This document shows, one piece after another, positions 1-7,347 of a DNA stretch of 8,856 bases. Positions within the stretch are counted from its first letter, which is position 1. The number at the start of each line of letters is the position of its first letter. The position numbers were made by a program, and so were the translations under genes. The notes under the pieces were generated by a model that was given only the letters and a program-made list of their open reading frames with translations, was not told the DNA's origin and ran no database searches. Location: positions 1 to 8,856 of the forward strand of contig CANRDG010000074.1 in the NCBI GenBank assembly GCA_947629275.1, written 5' to 3'. This DNA is from an uncultured Clostridia bacterium (GTDB lineage: Bacteria; Bacillota; Clostridia; Oscillospirales; Ruminococcaceae).

Positions 1-465
1 AGCTTTCCAAAAATGCGCTTTTGCAAGGCTGATATGTCTGATGTGAACTGTGAGATACTGGCTTGCTACAATGCGCTGAAATTTTCGGGCTATATAAATG
101 AAAGCGACTTTGAAGAATTTTTTAAAATTGCTGCCGAGCTTGAAGTAAACGCGCCATATGTAATCTCCACAGGGCACTTTGGCGCAGACCACAAAAAGCT
201 GGGTAAATTTCTAAAGTCAAGAGATGTGCCTTTTACAGTATTTACCGATCCCGATGAAGCAACAGAGGCTCTTAAGAGCTCAAAATCCGCTATTGTTGCT
301 TATAAATTTGATATGGTGAAAATACATACTTTCATGTGCTTTTATGAAAACGGCAAAGTTGTTTCCGTAAACAGAGGCAGCGGCTGTCTGTATCTGTGGA
401 AAAACGAAAGTATCAGCGAGTGCCTTAAAGTCGGAAAACTTTGTGAGGCATATCTCATACATTAA
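1..465 (+). CDS. Papain/C39-like cysteine peptidase-type protein, 5' partial
   Basis: The frame is open from base 1. The first in-frame ATG, at 13, lies inside what looks like conserved sequence, so the true start is probably upstream of the window. Numbering from that ATG, the fragment has NCEILACYNAL at residues 12-22, IHTFMCFYENGKVVSVN at 104-120 and a stop at 465. A Cys-Glu pair opening a helix, followed much later by His in a beta-strand and then Asn after a GK turn, is the usual order of catalytic Cys, His and Asn/Asp in papain-like and C39-like folds. Cys13, His105 and Asn120 are the candidate residues. No membrane segment or signal peptide is visible in the part present. The next gene downstream is a decayed permease-like gene, so the surroundings may be a worn-down transport or peptide-processing locus. 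The fold is inferred from motif layout only, and substrate and role are unknown. Confidence 0.5.
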   Translation, partial: SFPKMRFCKADMSDVNCEILACYNALKFSGYINESDFEEFFKIAAELEVNAPYVISTGHFGADHKKLGKFLKSRDVPFTVFTDPDEATEALKSSKSAIVAYKFDMVKIHTFMCFYENGKVVSVNRGSGCLYLWKNESISECLKVGKLCEAYLIH

Positions 466-500
466 AGATTTCGTTTCTTAAATATGTCGGTTCTTCTGTT

Positions 501-1191
501 TTGATTACCTACATAAAACGCTCTGTCACAAGCCGCCCTGCATTGTATGTATTTTGTATTTTCATGCAGATAGTCTCGCTAATAATCATATACTTTGTTT
601 TCGAGCTGATATACAGAGATTTTGCGGTTTTTGAAACTGCAAAGGAAAGCGAGAAAGAAATATATGTTTCCTTTGAAAACAACAATGCCGTCTCAGACGA
701 GGACAGATTTTCAACCTGCTTAGACGGCAAAACATTCGTTGAAGCTACTAATGAACTGCTGAAATTTATCAAAGACGACTGCAATAACGAGGCTGTAAGC
801 TATTCTTCTTTCGGTATCATGCAGTCAGGCAGCAAAGCCTTTGAGGGCGTAAAAGTCGGCGACAGTGTAAATATTTAATGACGTCCTCGATACAAATGTC
901 CGAGGGTTTGGAGATGCTTGACGAACAGCTCAACAGCACACAGATAGCCGTTTCGGTGATAATGATATTGTTCGCCGTGTTCAACTGCTTATTTCGGCAG
1001 CGCTGCTGTTGCTTGTCATGAAGATAATTGACCTTACGGGTCAGGCAGAAAAGCTTGGCGCAGTGATATTGCAGAATAATGTGCTTTTCAGCGTGATGAT
1101 GTATGTTTTTATGATACTTATAAGCGTTATCATGATAATTGCGATATTCTCACACCGCAAGCCAAAACAGATGCTGATGGAGGGAAAATGA
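501..1191 (+). pseudogene. Decayed membrane protein gene, FtsX/MacB-type ABC permease-like
   Basis: Three fragments in three frames read as one damaged gene. Fragment 1 (501-878, TTG start, no convincing ribosome binding site) encodes a basic N-terminus, a long hydrophobic segment at residues 15-37 and a hydrophilic extracellular-type stretch, then stops. Fragment 2 (about 878-990, +2 frame) continues with a hydrophilic stretch ending MLDEQLNSTQ and a second hydrophobic segment, IAVSVIMILFAVFN. Fragment 3 (about 988-1191, +1 frame) resumes inside a hydrophobic segment (ISAALLLLVMK), has a short loop, then a last membrane segment and a basic tail with HRKPKQML. The order of one TM, external domain, then three TMs and a basic C-terminus fits FtsX-like permeases. 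The product would be much shorter than that family, and the cytoplasmic loop usually found after TM2 is missing, which suggests an internal deletion as well as two frameshifts. No ATPase gene is in view. Decay is well supported; the family call is tentative. Confidence 0.5.
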
Positions 1192-1210
1192 AAAGACCTA
1201 AAAGGGTCTG

Positions 1211-1251
1211 AAAAATAAATGGGAAGAAGCCTCTTTGTGTTTTCTTCCCAT
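1211..1251 (-). terminator. Possible second terminator downstream of tRNA-Leu
   Basis: A perfect 10-bp inverted repeat, ATGGGAAGAA (1219-1228) and TTCTTCCCAT (1242-1251), encloses a 13-nt loop. Read on the minus strand the hairpin is followed by TTATTTTT (complement of 1211-1218), as in an intrinsic terminator. On the plus strand it is followed by mixed sequence, so it is a poor terminator for the decayed permease gene. It lies beyond the stronger tRNA-Leu terminator and may be a backup. Confidence 0.4.
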
Positions 1252-1295
1252 TCACTATTCACTGAGCCTTTACGCAAAATTATTTTCACGGGAAC

Positions 1296-1324
1296 AAAAA
1301 CGGGACACATCGCTCTGTGTCCCG
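1296..1324 (-). terminator. Intrinsic terminator of the tRNA-Leu gene
   Basis: A perfect 9-bp stem, CGGGACACA (1301-1309) and TGTGTCCCG (1316-1324), has a 6-nt loop. On the minus strand it is followed directly by five T residues (complement of 1296-1300). It begins 25 bases after the CCA end of tRNA-Leu, which fits termination of a single-gene tRNA transcript. Confidence 0.8.
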
Positions 1325-1348
1325 AAATTGGGTGCAGCGTCACGCTGC

Positions 1349-1435
1349 TGGTGCTGCTGATGGGAATCGAACCCACACGATGTTTCCACCGAGGGATTTT
1401 AAGTCCCTTGCGTCTGCCTGTTCCGCCACAGCAGC
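1349..1435 (-). tRNA. tRNA-Leu, anticodon UAA
   Basis: The reverse strand folds as a class II tRNA. The acceptor stem is GCTGCTG paired with CAGCAGC, followed by discriminator A and a genome-encoded CCA (complement of 1349-1351). The anticodon arm is AGGGA-CTTAAAA-TCCCT with anticodon TAA, so it reads UUA codons and, by wobble, UUG. A long variable arm with a short stem, expected for Leu, follows, and then a T arm containing GGTTCGATTCC. Length with CCA is 87 nt. The gene has its own promoter and terminator and sits as a single-gene unit just downstream of the glycogen operon on the same strand. Confidence 0.96.
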
Positions 1436-1455
1436 ATACTATAACAACATTATTT

Positions 1456-1484
1456 ATTATACCCCAAACAAAGCTGTTTGTCAA
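1456..1484 (-). promoter_or_regulatory. Sigma-A-type promoter of tRNA-Leu
   Basis: On the minus strand an exact TTGACA (-35, positions 1484-1479) is separated by 17 bases from an exact TATAAT (-10, positions 1461-1456). Transcription would start near 1449, leaving about 14 nt of leader before the mature tRNA 5' end at 1435. Both hexamers and the spacing are the housekeeping consensus, as expected for a strongly expressed stable RNA. Confidence 0.88.
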
Positions 1485-1486
1485 GC

Positions 1487-1529
1487 AAAAAATACCGCCG
1501 ACTCAAAATAAGAGCCGACGGTATTTTTT
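1487..1529 (-). terminator. Intrinsic terminator of the glg operon, after glgA
   Basis: A 12-bp stem joins 1493-1504 to 1512-1523 around a 7-nt A-rich loop, with A6 on the left and T7 on the right, so the minus-strand transcript ends in a U tract. Two positions (1498/1518 and 1501/1515) are C-A mismatches if read on the plus strand but G-U wobble pairs on the minus strand. The hairpin is therefore better on the minus strand. It starts 18 bases after the glgA stop codon and marks the end of the operon, leaving no room for a glgP gene. Confidence 0.85.
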
Positions 1530-1546
1530 TGAATGGTCAGTGAATG

Positions 1547-2959
1547 TCAGTGAATATCAGAATAAAGACCGATATATAGTTGAGCGGATTTCTTCCAGCT
1601 GAAATCTTCACGCATGGCATGAGAAACCAGCTTGCCCCACTTCATGCGCTGATCGTAGTAACTTCTTGCCCTCGTGCAGGCATCGAGCATATCGTGCGCA
1701 TTGTATGTCTTGAATGTAAATCCGTTGCCGTTTTCTCCGCCTGCATCGTGTATGCTGTCGCGCAGACCGCCTGTTTCACGCACTATAGGAATAGTACCGT
1801 ATCTTAATGATATCATCTGCGCCAGACCGCAAGGTTCACTCTGCGACGGCATAAGGAACATATCAGCGCCGGCATATATGCGCCTTGAAAGGTCGGGAAC
1901 AAAGCCTATAACTACCCCTACCCTGTCAGGATAGCGATACGCCATTTCTCTGAAGAAATCTTCATACATCTTCTCACCCGAGCCGAGTATCGCAAACTTG
2001 TAACCGAGGTGAATAATATCTTCAAAAACGTATTTTATAAGGTCAAGACCCTTGTGCGAAACAAATCTGGTAACTATGCCGATAACAGGCTCTTTGCCTT
2101 CTGCAAGTCCCAACTCTCGCAGCAAGCCCTCTTTGCAGACCGCCTTGCCTGATTTATCATCGACACTGTAGTTTTTGGGTATCTTCGGGTCGGTGGCAGG
2201 ATTATAAATGTTCTGATCTATGCCGTTGAGGAATCCGCACAACTTGTACTGCTTGTGTATAAGTATCCTGTCAAGACCATGCGAATACCACGGGTCAAGT
2301 ATCTCCCACGCGTAGCTTGGCGATACTGTGGTTATCTTGTCAGCAGTTTCAATAGCCGCTTTCATAAAGTTTACACAACCATCATAAGCAAGCAGGTCGC
2401 TATGATAAAGAGGTATGCCGATAAGATCGTTTATAAGCTCCATACCATATTTGCCCTGATACTGTATGTTGTGTATCGTGAAAACAGTCTTTATGTCCTC
2501 ATAACCCTGCTGGTAGCGGTAGAATACATCATAGTACACTGGAACAAGCGCAGTCTGCCAGTCGTTTGCGTTTATAACGTTTGGCTTGAAGTCAATATAA
2601 TGAAGAAGCTCCAGTATAGCTCTTGAGAAGAATATATACCTTTCTGCGTCATCATAAAAGCCGTACAAACCGTTTCTTGCAAAATAATATTCATTATCCA
2701 GCAGGTAGTAGGTAACGCCGTTTGCAACGCCCGTAAACACTCCGCAGTACTGATTTCGCCATGCTACAGGCACGGTAAAATTCGTAAGATAAGTAAGCGT
2801 AGCTTTTAATTCGGGCTTGATATTGCTGTAATAAGGTATAACGACGCGGCAGTCGTGACCGAGTTCGTTTATTGCGGCAGGCAGAGACCCTGCAACGTCA
2901 GCAAGTCCTCCCGATGCGATATACGGCAGTGCCTCACTGGAACAGTATAGTATATTCAC
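1547..2959 (-). CDS. glgA: Glycogen synthase GlgA (ADP-glucose, GT5)
   Basis: Transfers glucose from ADP-glucose to the non-reducing end of alpha-1,4-glucan; cytoplasmic, GT-B fold. The product has 470 residues, close to the 477 of E. coli GlgA. The N-terminal Rossmann domain starts with the SSEALPY and SGGLADV motifs (residues 7-22) and includes NDWQTAL (132-138). The C-terminal domain has TRFVSHKGLDL with Arg298 and Lys303, the SEPCGLAQ motif with Glu375, and ETGGLRDS (395-402). The catalytic and nucleotide-binding residues of the second domain are intact. Oddities: the first KxGGL motif reads ASGGL, so the Lys15 that contacts ADP-glucose in E. coli GlgA is Ala15. The usual HxHDW region reads NANDW. 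The start is GTG, supported by AGAGGT seven bases upstream. It is the last gene of the operon, 38 bases after glgD, and a terminator follows it. Confidence 0.96.
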   Translation of the reverse strand: MNILYCSSEALPYIASGGLADVAGSLPAAINELGHDCRVVIPYYSNIKPELKATLTYLTNFTVPVAWRNQYCGVFTGVANGVTYYLLDNEYYFARNGLYGFYDDAERYIFFSRAILELLHYIDFKPNVINANDWQTALVPVYYDVFYRYQQGYEDIKTVFTIHNIQYQGKYGMELINDLIGIPLYHSDLLAYDGCVNFMKAAIETADKITTVSPSYAWEILDPWYSHGLDRILIHKQYKLCGFLNGIDQNIYNPATDPKIPKNYSVDDKSGKAVCKEGLLRELGLAEGKEPVIGIVTRFVSHKGLDLIKYVFEDIIHLGYKFAILGSGEKMYEDFFREMAYRYPDRVGVVIGFVPDLSRRIYAGADMFLMPSQSEPCGLAQMISLRYGTIPIVRETGGLRDSIHDAGGENGNGFTFKTYNAHDMLDACTRARSYYDQRMKWGKLVSHAMREDFSWKKSAQLYIGLYSDIH

Positions 2960-2997
2960 TTATTTTACCTCTTTTCTGAATTGATGTTAGTCCAAAC

Positions 2998-4125
2998 TTA
3001 TACCGATGCACCCTTGCCTATGTAGAGCGGAAATTCTTCCGAGCCGGAAAGCATTCTGTTGTCTGCAACGGTAACGTCCTTGTCGGCAACGATGTTGTTA
3101 ATCACCGCATCATCGCCTATAACGGTATCCTGCATAAGTATGCTGTTCTTGACTTTAGCTCCCTTGCCTATCTTTACGCCTCTGAATATAACAGAGTTCT
3201 CTACCTCGCCTTCGATTATGCAACCGTCTGCTATAAGCGAACTCTTTACTATGCAGTTGAGATCATACTTAGAAGGCGCATTGTCGCGTATCTTTGTATA
3301 TATAGGTCTGTCCTGTAAATAGAGCTTCTTGGCGTTCTCGGGATCTATAAGATCGGTATTAGCCTTTACAAAGCTCCTCATGTCGTGTATCTTGCTGAAG
3401 TAGCCGTCATACTCGTATGTTCTGATGTTGAGTTCGTTTACTTTGCGCTGAAGAACGTCTCTCTCAAAGCTGAAATAACCTCTTGCGTTGCCGTCTTCAA
3501 GCAGCTGGATAAGAAACTCCATTTTCATTACGAACATATTCAGACAAGCAGTACATTCCCCTGCCATATTCGGCTTGTGAAGAACATCACAAACTCTGCC
3601 GCTTTCGTCTGTCTGTATAATGGTAGACGACGAAGCCTCTTCGTTGGTATAAAAACCTGTATGAGTAACTATTGTTATGTCAGCGCCGCTGTCAACGTGT
3701 GCATTTACTATCGGCTTGAAGTCAACGTTTGCAACTACGTCGCAGTCGGAAAGTATAACATACTCTGCTCTTGAAGCTTTCAGAAAACTTATACCGCCGT
3801 AAAGAGCTTCAAGTCTTCCTCTGTAAAGACCTGCCTCAACGTGACCGAACGGAGGCAGAATATGAAGTCCGCCCTTTTTGCGAGCCAAGTCCCACTCTCT
3901 TGCAGAACCAAGGTGATCAAGAAGCGACTGATAATTCTCCTTTGTAATAACTGCTACCTCGTCAACGCCGCTGTTAGCCATGTTTGAAAGAGGAAAGTCT
4001 ATAAGTCTGTATCTTCCGCCGAACAGCACCGAACCCATAGTTCTGTTTTTCGTTATCTCGTTGATAACACTTTCATTCATGTTGGCAAAAATTATGCCCA
4101 TTACATTTCCCATATTAACTGCCAT
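2998..4125 (-). CDS. glgD: GlgD, non-catalytic ADP-glucose pyrophosphorylase subunit
   Basis: A paralogue of GlgC found in many Firmicutes, where it associates with GlgC and modulates its activity. The product has 375 residues. The nucleotidyltransferase domain (about 1-265) keeps FGGRYRLIDFPLSN (35-48) and GGLHILPPF (85-93), and a left-handed beta-helix domain of hexapeptide repeats follows (about 290-355). Catalytic signatures are lost: the GGxGxRL nucleotide loop is absent, the SGDH metal-binding motif is replaced by SDCDV (126-130), and the YWKDVGT motif reads GYFSKIHDM (241-249). It should therefore be inactive or nearly so alone. The ATG start has GGGGGAG about 7 bases upstream, overlapping the glgC stop codon region. 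Only 13 bases separate glgC and glgD, which suggests translational coupling and matched amounts of the two subunits. Confidence 0.94.
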   Translation of the reverse strand: MAVNMGNVMGIIFANMNESVINEITKNRTMGSVLFGGRYRLIDFPLSNMANSGVDEVAVITKENYQSLLDHLGSAREWDLARKKGGLHILPPFGHVEAGLYRGRLEALYGGISFLKASRAEYVILSDCDVVANVDFKPIVNAHVDSGADITIVTHTGFYTNEEASSSTIIQTDESGRVCDVLHKPNMAGECTACLNMFVMKMEFLIQLLEDGNARGYFSFERDVLQRKVNELNIRTYEYDGYFSKIHDMRSFVKANTDLIDPENAKKLYLQDRPIYTKIRDNAPSKYDLNCIVKSSLIADGCIIEGEVENSVIFRGVKIGKGAKVKNSILMQDTVIGDDAVINNIVADKDVTVADNRMLSGSEEFPLYIGKGASV

Positions 4126-4138
4126 TTCTATCTCCCCC

Positions 4139-5347
4139 TTATATGCTCTGTGAAATGATCTGCTTCGGCTTTACATAAGAGCCAGAAGAAACAGTAAGGT
4201 TATGACCTACAACGGCAATTCCCCATTCGTCTCTGTTCTCAACATTTTCGGGGCGTGAACCTACCTGAGCATTTTCTTCGATAACGGAATTTTCACCGAC
4301 AATAGCATATTCTATCTTAGCGTTCTTCTTTATAACGCAGCCCGGCATAAGTATAGAATCCAGCACTATAGCACCCTCTTCAATGGTAACGCCGTTTGAA
4401 ATCATAGAAAATTCAACGCTTCCGTCTATGTAGCAGCCCTCGGTAACAACAGAGTTCTGAACAGCGGCATTTTTGCCTATGCTCTGCGGCGGCATAACGG
4501 GGTTGCGCGAATATATCTTCCAGTCGGGGTCGTAAAGATCTATAGGTATCTTGGGATTGATAAGATCCATATTTGCTTCCCACAAAGAATCTATCGTTCC
4601 TACATCTTTCCAGTAACCGTCAAAGCGGTAAGCCCAGACGCGCTCATTATTTGCAAGCAGCGCAGGGATTATGTTGTTGCCGAAGTCTTTGGTGGCGTCC
4701 TTGTCGTTTTCGTTGGCGATAAGATATTCTTTCAGCTTTGAGTAAGTAAAGATGTATATACCCATAGAAGCCAGCGTGGATTTAGGTTCCTTCGGCTTTT
4801 CAACAAAGTCATATATCTCGCCGTCGTCGCGTGCAAACATTATACCAAAACGCGAAGCCTCTTCAAGCGGAACGTCAATTACGGCTATTGTACACGCAGC
4901 ATTGTTCTGCTTGTGATAGGTAAGCATCTTGTCGTAGTCCATTTTGTAGATATGGTCGCCCGAAAGTATGATAACATACTCAGGGTCATATCTGTCCATA
5001 AACGATATGTTCTGATAGATAGCATTCGCAGTGCCGGAATACCAGTCAGAACCCGAAGCTTTCTGATAAGGCGGAAGCACATGAACACCACCGTGGATAC
5101 GGTCAAGGTCCCACGGCTGACCGTTTCCGATGTACTCATTGAGTACGAGCGGCTGATACTGCGTCAGAACGCCTACAGTATCAATGCCTGAGTTGATGCA
5201 GTTCGACAGCGGAAAATCAATTATTCTGTACTTTGCGCCAAACGGCACGGCAGGCTTTGCTACCGACTGCGTGAGCGCGTACAGACGACTTCCCTGTCCG
5301 CCTGCAAGCAACATTGCTACACATTCTTTTTTGTTAAACATTGTCAT
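4139..5347 (-). CDS. glgC: Glucose-1-phosphate adenylyltransferase GlgC
   Basis: Makes ADP-glucose and pyrophosphate from glucose-1-phosphate and ATP, the committed step of bacterial glycogen synthesis; cytoplasmic, normally a tetramer and here probably with GlgD. The product has 402 residues. The catalytic domain shows LLAGGQGSRL (13-22), KPAVPFGAKYRIIDFPLSNC (31-50), WYSGTANA (102-109), SGDHIY with Asp131, FVEKP with Lys184 and YWKDVGT with Asp248, all corresponding to known catalytic or substrate-contact residues of the E. coli enzyme. A beta-helix domain follows (about 285-395). The start is uncertain between ATG at 5347 and an in-frame ATG at 5341. The sequence GGTTGGTGA ends right at the first ATG, while its GGTG lies about 7 bases from the second, so the second is at least as likely. 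The gene starts 16 bases after the glgB stop. Confidence 0.96.
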   Translation of the reverse strand: MTMFNKKECVAMLLAGGQGSRLYALTQSVAKPAVPFGAKYRIIDFPLSNCINSGIDTVGVLTQYQPLVLNEYIGNGQPWDLDRIHGGVHVLPPYQKASGSDWYSGTANAIYQNISFMDRYDPEYVIILSGDHIYKMDYDKMLTYHKQNNAACTIAVIDVPLEEASRFGIMFARDDGEIYDFVEKPKEPKSTLASMGIYIFTYSKLKEYLIANENDKDATKDFGNNIIPALLANNERVWAYRFDGYWKDVGTIDSLWEANMDLINPKIPIDLYDPDWKIYSRNPVMPPQSIGKNAAVQNSVVTEGCYIDGSVEFSMISNGVTIEEGAIVLDSILMPGCVIKKNAKIEYAIVGENSVIEENAQVGSRPENVENRDEWGIAVVGHNLTVSSGSYVKPKQIISQSI

Positions 5348-5363
5348 TCACCAACCATTTATA

Positions 5364-7340
5364 TTATTTTGTTTTCTTGACTGCATTTTCTGCATCGGCA
5401 GACTTGTCATCTAGAGCTTTCGGAACGGATTTCTTTCTAACCGGAGCTTTCTTGTGTTTGAAATACATGACCGAAAACGGCGGTATCTCTATAGAAATAG
5501 ACTGCTCGTAACCGTGCATGGGAACGTCCTGCGTTTTCACAGTGCCGTTAAGATACGGCGAGCCGTCACGCGATGACGAATTTAGCACTTCTGTATATGT
5601 TCCCTTGTAAGGAACGCCGAAGCAGTAATTTGATCTGCCGACAGGTACAAAGTTGCAGACTACAACGACCTCGTTGCCTTTTCTGTCGATACGTCTGAAT
5701 ATTATGACGCTCTGTCTGTAGTCGTCGTTGGAGATCCAGTTGAAGCCCTCCCACGAGTAGTCAACCTGCCAGAACGGAGGATTATCTTTATAGAACTTAT
5801 TCAGAGTTTTTATATAGCTTTGGAAATTCCTGTGATTTTCAAACTCGTCTATCATGAACCATTCAAGACCGTTTTCATAATCCCATTCTCTTACCTGAGC
5901 AAATTCGCTGCCCATAAATGTAAGCTTCTTGCCCGGGTGAGCCATCATATACGCCATGAACGCCCTGTCCTGAGCAAACTTTGCATCCATGTCGCCGTAC
6001 ATCTTGTTGATGAGCGAACCTTTTCCGTGAACGACTTCATCGTGCGATATAGGAAGAATGAAGTTTTCCGAGAAAGCATAGAAGAACGAGAACGTAAGCA
6101 TATCATGGTGAAAGGCCCTGTGTATCGGGTCAAGCGCCATGTATTTGAGCATATCGTTCATCCAGCCCATGTTCCACTTGAAGTTAAAGCCAAGTCCGCC
6201 TATGTCGGTAGGCTTTGTAACAAGCGGCCAAGCTGTGGATTCTTCCGCTATCATCAGTGCGTTAGGAAATTCCTTGAACACTGCGGAATTGAGCTTTTTA
6301 AGAAATTCTATAGCTTCCAGATTTTCATGACCGCCGTAAACGTTGGGTGTCCACTCTCCGTCACGTCTGTCATAATCAAGATACAACATGGAAGCAACCG
6401 CATCTACCCTCAGACCGTCGATATGGAACTTGCTGAACCAGTGTATCGCATTTGAGATAAGGAACGAAATGACCTCATTCCTGCCGTAGTCGAACACTCT
6501 TGTTCCCCACGAGAGATGATCTCTCTTTTTCGGGTCGGTGTATTCATAGCAGCATGAACCGTCAAACTCATAAAGTCCCGGGGCATCTTTCGGAAAGTGC
6601 GCAGGCACCCAGTCAAGTATAACGCCAATACCTGCCTCATGGAACATATCTATCATTTCCATAAGATCGAACGGCGTACCGAAACGAGAGGTCGGCGCAA
6701 AATAGCCTATGCCCTGATAGCCCCACGAACCGTCGAACGGGTATTCCGCAAGCGGCATGAACTCGATATGGGTATAGCTCATTTCTTTGAGATACGGTAT
6801 TATGCTCTCGGCAAATTTGGTGTAGCTGAAATACATACCGTCGGGGTACTGCCTCCATGAATTAAGGTGTACCTCGTAAATGTTCATAGCGGAATCATAT
6901 GGATTCGACCTTGCCTTTTCGTCCTGCCACTTCTTGTCCTTCCACTTGTAGGTGTCAAGATCAAATATCTTTGTTGCAGTATTCGGCGCAGTTTCCATAT
7001 GAACGCCATACGGGTCGGCTTTCAGATGTATCTTGTCATCACAGCCAAGGATACTGTATTTGTACGTGTCATAGATCTTCAGACCGCTTATAAAAGCTTC
7101 CCATACCTCGGTATCGGCAATAAGCTCCATCGGGTTTGCGTTATCGTTCCAGTCGTTGAAGTCACCTACGACCGAAACTTTTTTTGCATGGGGCGCCCAT
7201 ACGCGGAAATAATAGCCTTCCACGCCGTCTTTTACTCCTTTGTGAGAACCGAAAAATTCCCCTGCTTTAAAATTCGCACCGTCGTGGAACAAGTATAATG
7301 GTATCTGATAATCTTTTGGTATCTGTTTTGAACCTGTCAA
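5364..7340 (-). CDS. glgB: 1,4-alpha-glucan branching enzyme GlgB (GH13)
   Basis: Cleaves an alpha-1,4-glucan chain and reattaches it through an alpha-1,6 link, giving glycogen its branches; cytoplasmic. The product has 658 residues. A CBM48-type N-terminal domain covers about 25-125, with YYFRVWAPHAKKVSVVGDFN at 43-62. The GH13 barrel then shows region I DWVPAH (243-248), GLRVDAVASM with nucleophile Asp313, MIAEEST with general acid Glu366, and ISHDEVVHGK with transition-state stabiliser Asp434. A C-terminal beta domain ends near residue 630. The last 30 residues form a Lys-rich, low-complexity tail outside the catalytic fold. The start is TTG, chosen because AGGAGGT (7348-7354) lies seven bases upstream and no other in-frame start is near. 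It is the first gene of the operon, with a promoter about 30 bases before the start. Confidence 0.97.
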   Translation of the reverse strand: MTGSKQIPKDYQIPLYLFHDGANFKAGEFFGSHKGVKDGVEGYYFRVWAPHAKKVSVVGDFNDWNDNANPMELIADTEVWEAFISGLKIYDTYKYSILGCDDKIHLKADPYGVHMETAPNTATKIFDLDTYKWKDKKWQDEKARSNPYDSAMNIYEVHLNSWRQYPDGMYFSYTKFAESIIPYLKEMSYTHIEFMPLAEYPFDGSWGYQGIGYFAPTSRFGTPFDLMEMIDMFHEAGIGVILDWVPAHFPKDAPGLYEFDGSCCYEYTDPKKRDHLSWGTRVFDYGRNEVISFLISNAIHWFSKFHIDGLRVDAVASMLYLDYDRRDGEWTPNVYGGHENLEAIEFLKKLNSAVFKEFPNALMIAEESTAWPLVTKPTDIGGLGFNFKWNMGWMNDMLKYMALDPIHRAFHHDMLTFSFFYAFSENFILPISHDEVVHGKGSLINKMYGDMDAKFAQDRAFMAYMMAHPGKKLTFMGSEFAQVREWDYENGLEWFMIDEFENHRNFQSYIKTLNKFYKDNPPFWQVDYSWEGFNWISNDDYRQSVIIFRRIDRKGNEVVVVCNFVPVGRSNYCFGVPYKGTYTEVLNSSSRDGSPYLNGTVKTQDVPMHGYEQSISIEIPPFSVMYFKHKKAPVRKKSVPKALDDKSADAENAVKKTK

Positions 7341-7347
7341 AATGTCT

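Noticed and set aside
878..1021. Short plus-strand ORF starting at the ATG of TAATG, as a separate translationally coupled gene
   Set aside because: Its sequence continues the external domain and TM2 expected after the first fragment, and it ends in a Cys-rich out-of-frame tail. A frameshifted single gene explains it better.
1194..1209. Small hairpin AGACC / GGTCT after the decayed permease gene as its terminator
   Set aside because: The stem is five or six base pairs and is followed by GAAAAATAAA on the plus strand rather than by T residues.
1219..1602. Plus-strand open frame of 127 codons
   Set aside because: It runs through the tRNA-Leu gene, its terminator and promoter and the end of glgA, all on the other strand. 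No ribosome binding site or recognisable protein motif supports it.
5820..6455. Plus-strand open frame of 211 codons opposite glgB
   Set aside because: It is antisense to the conserved catalytic region of GlgB, whose motifs are intact on the minus strand. Its product has no recognisable domain, so it is a coding shadow.
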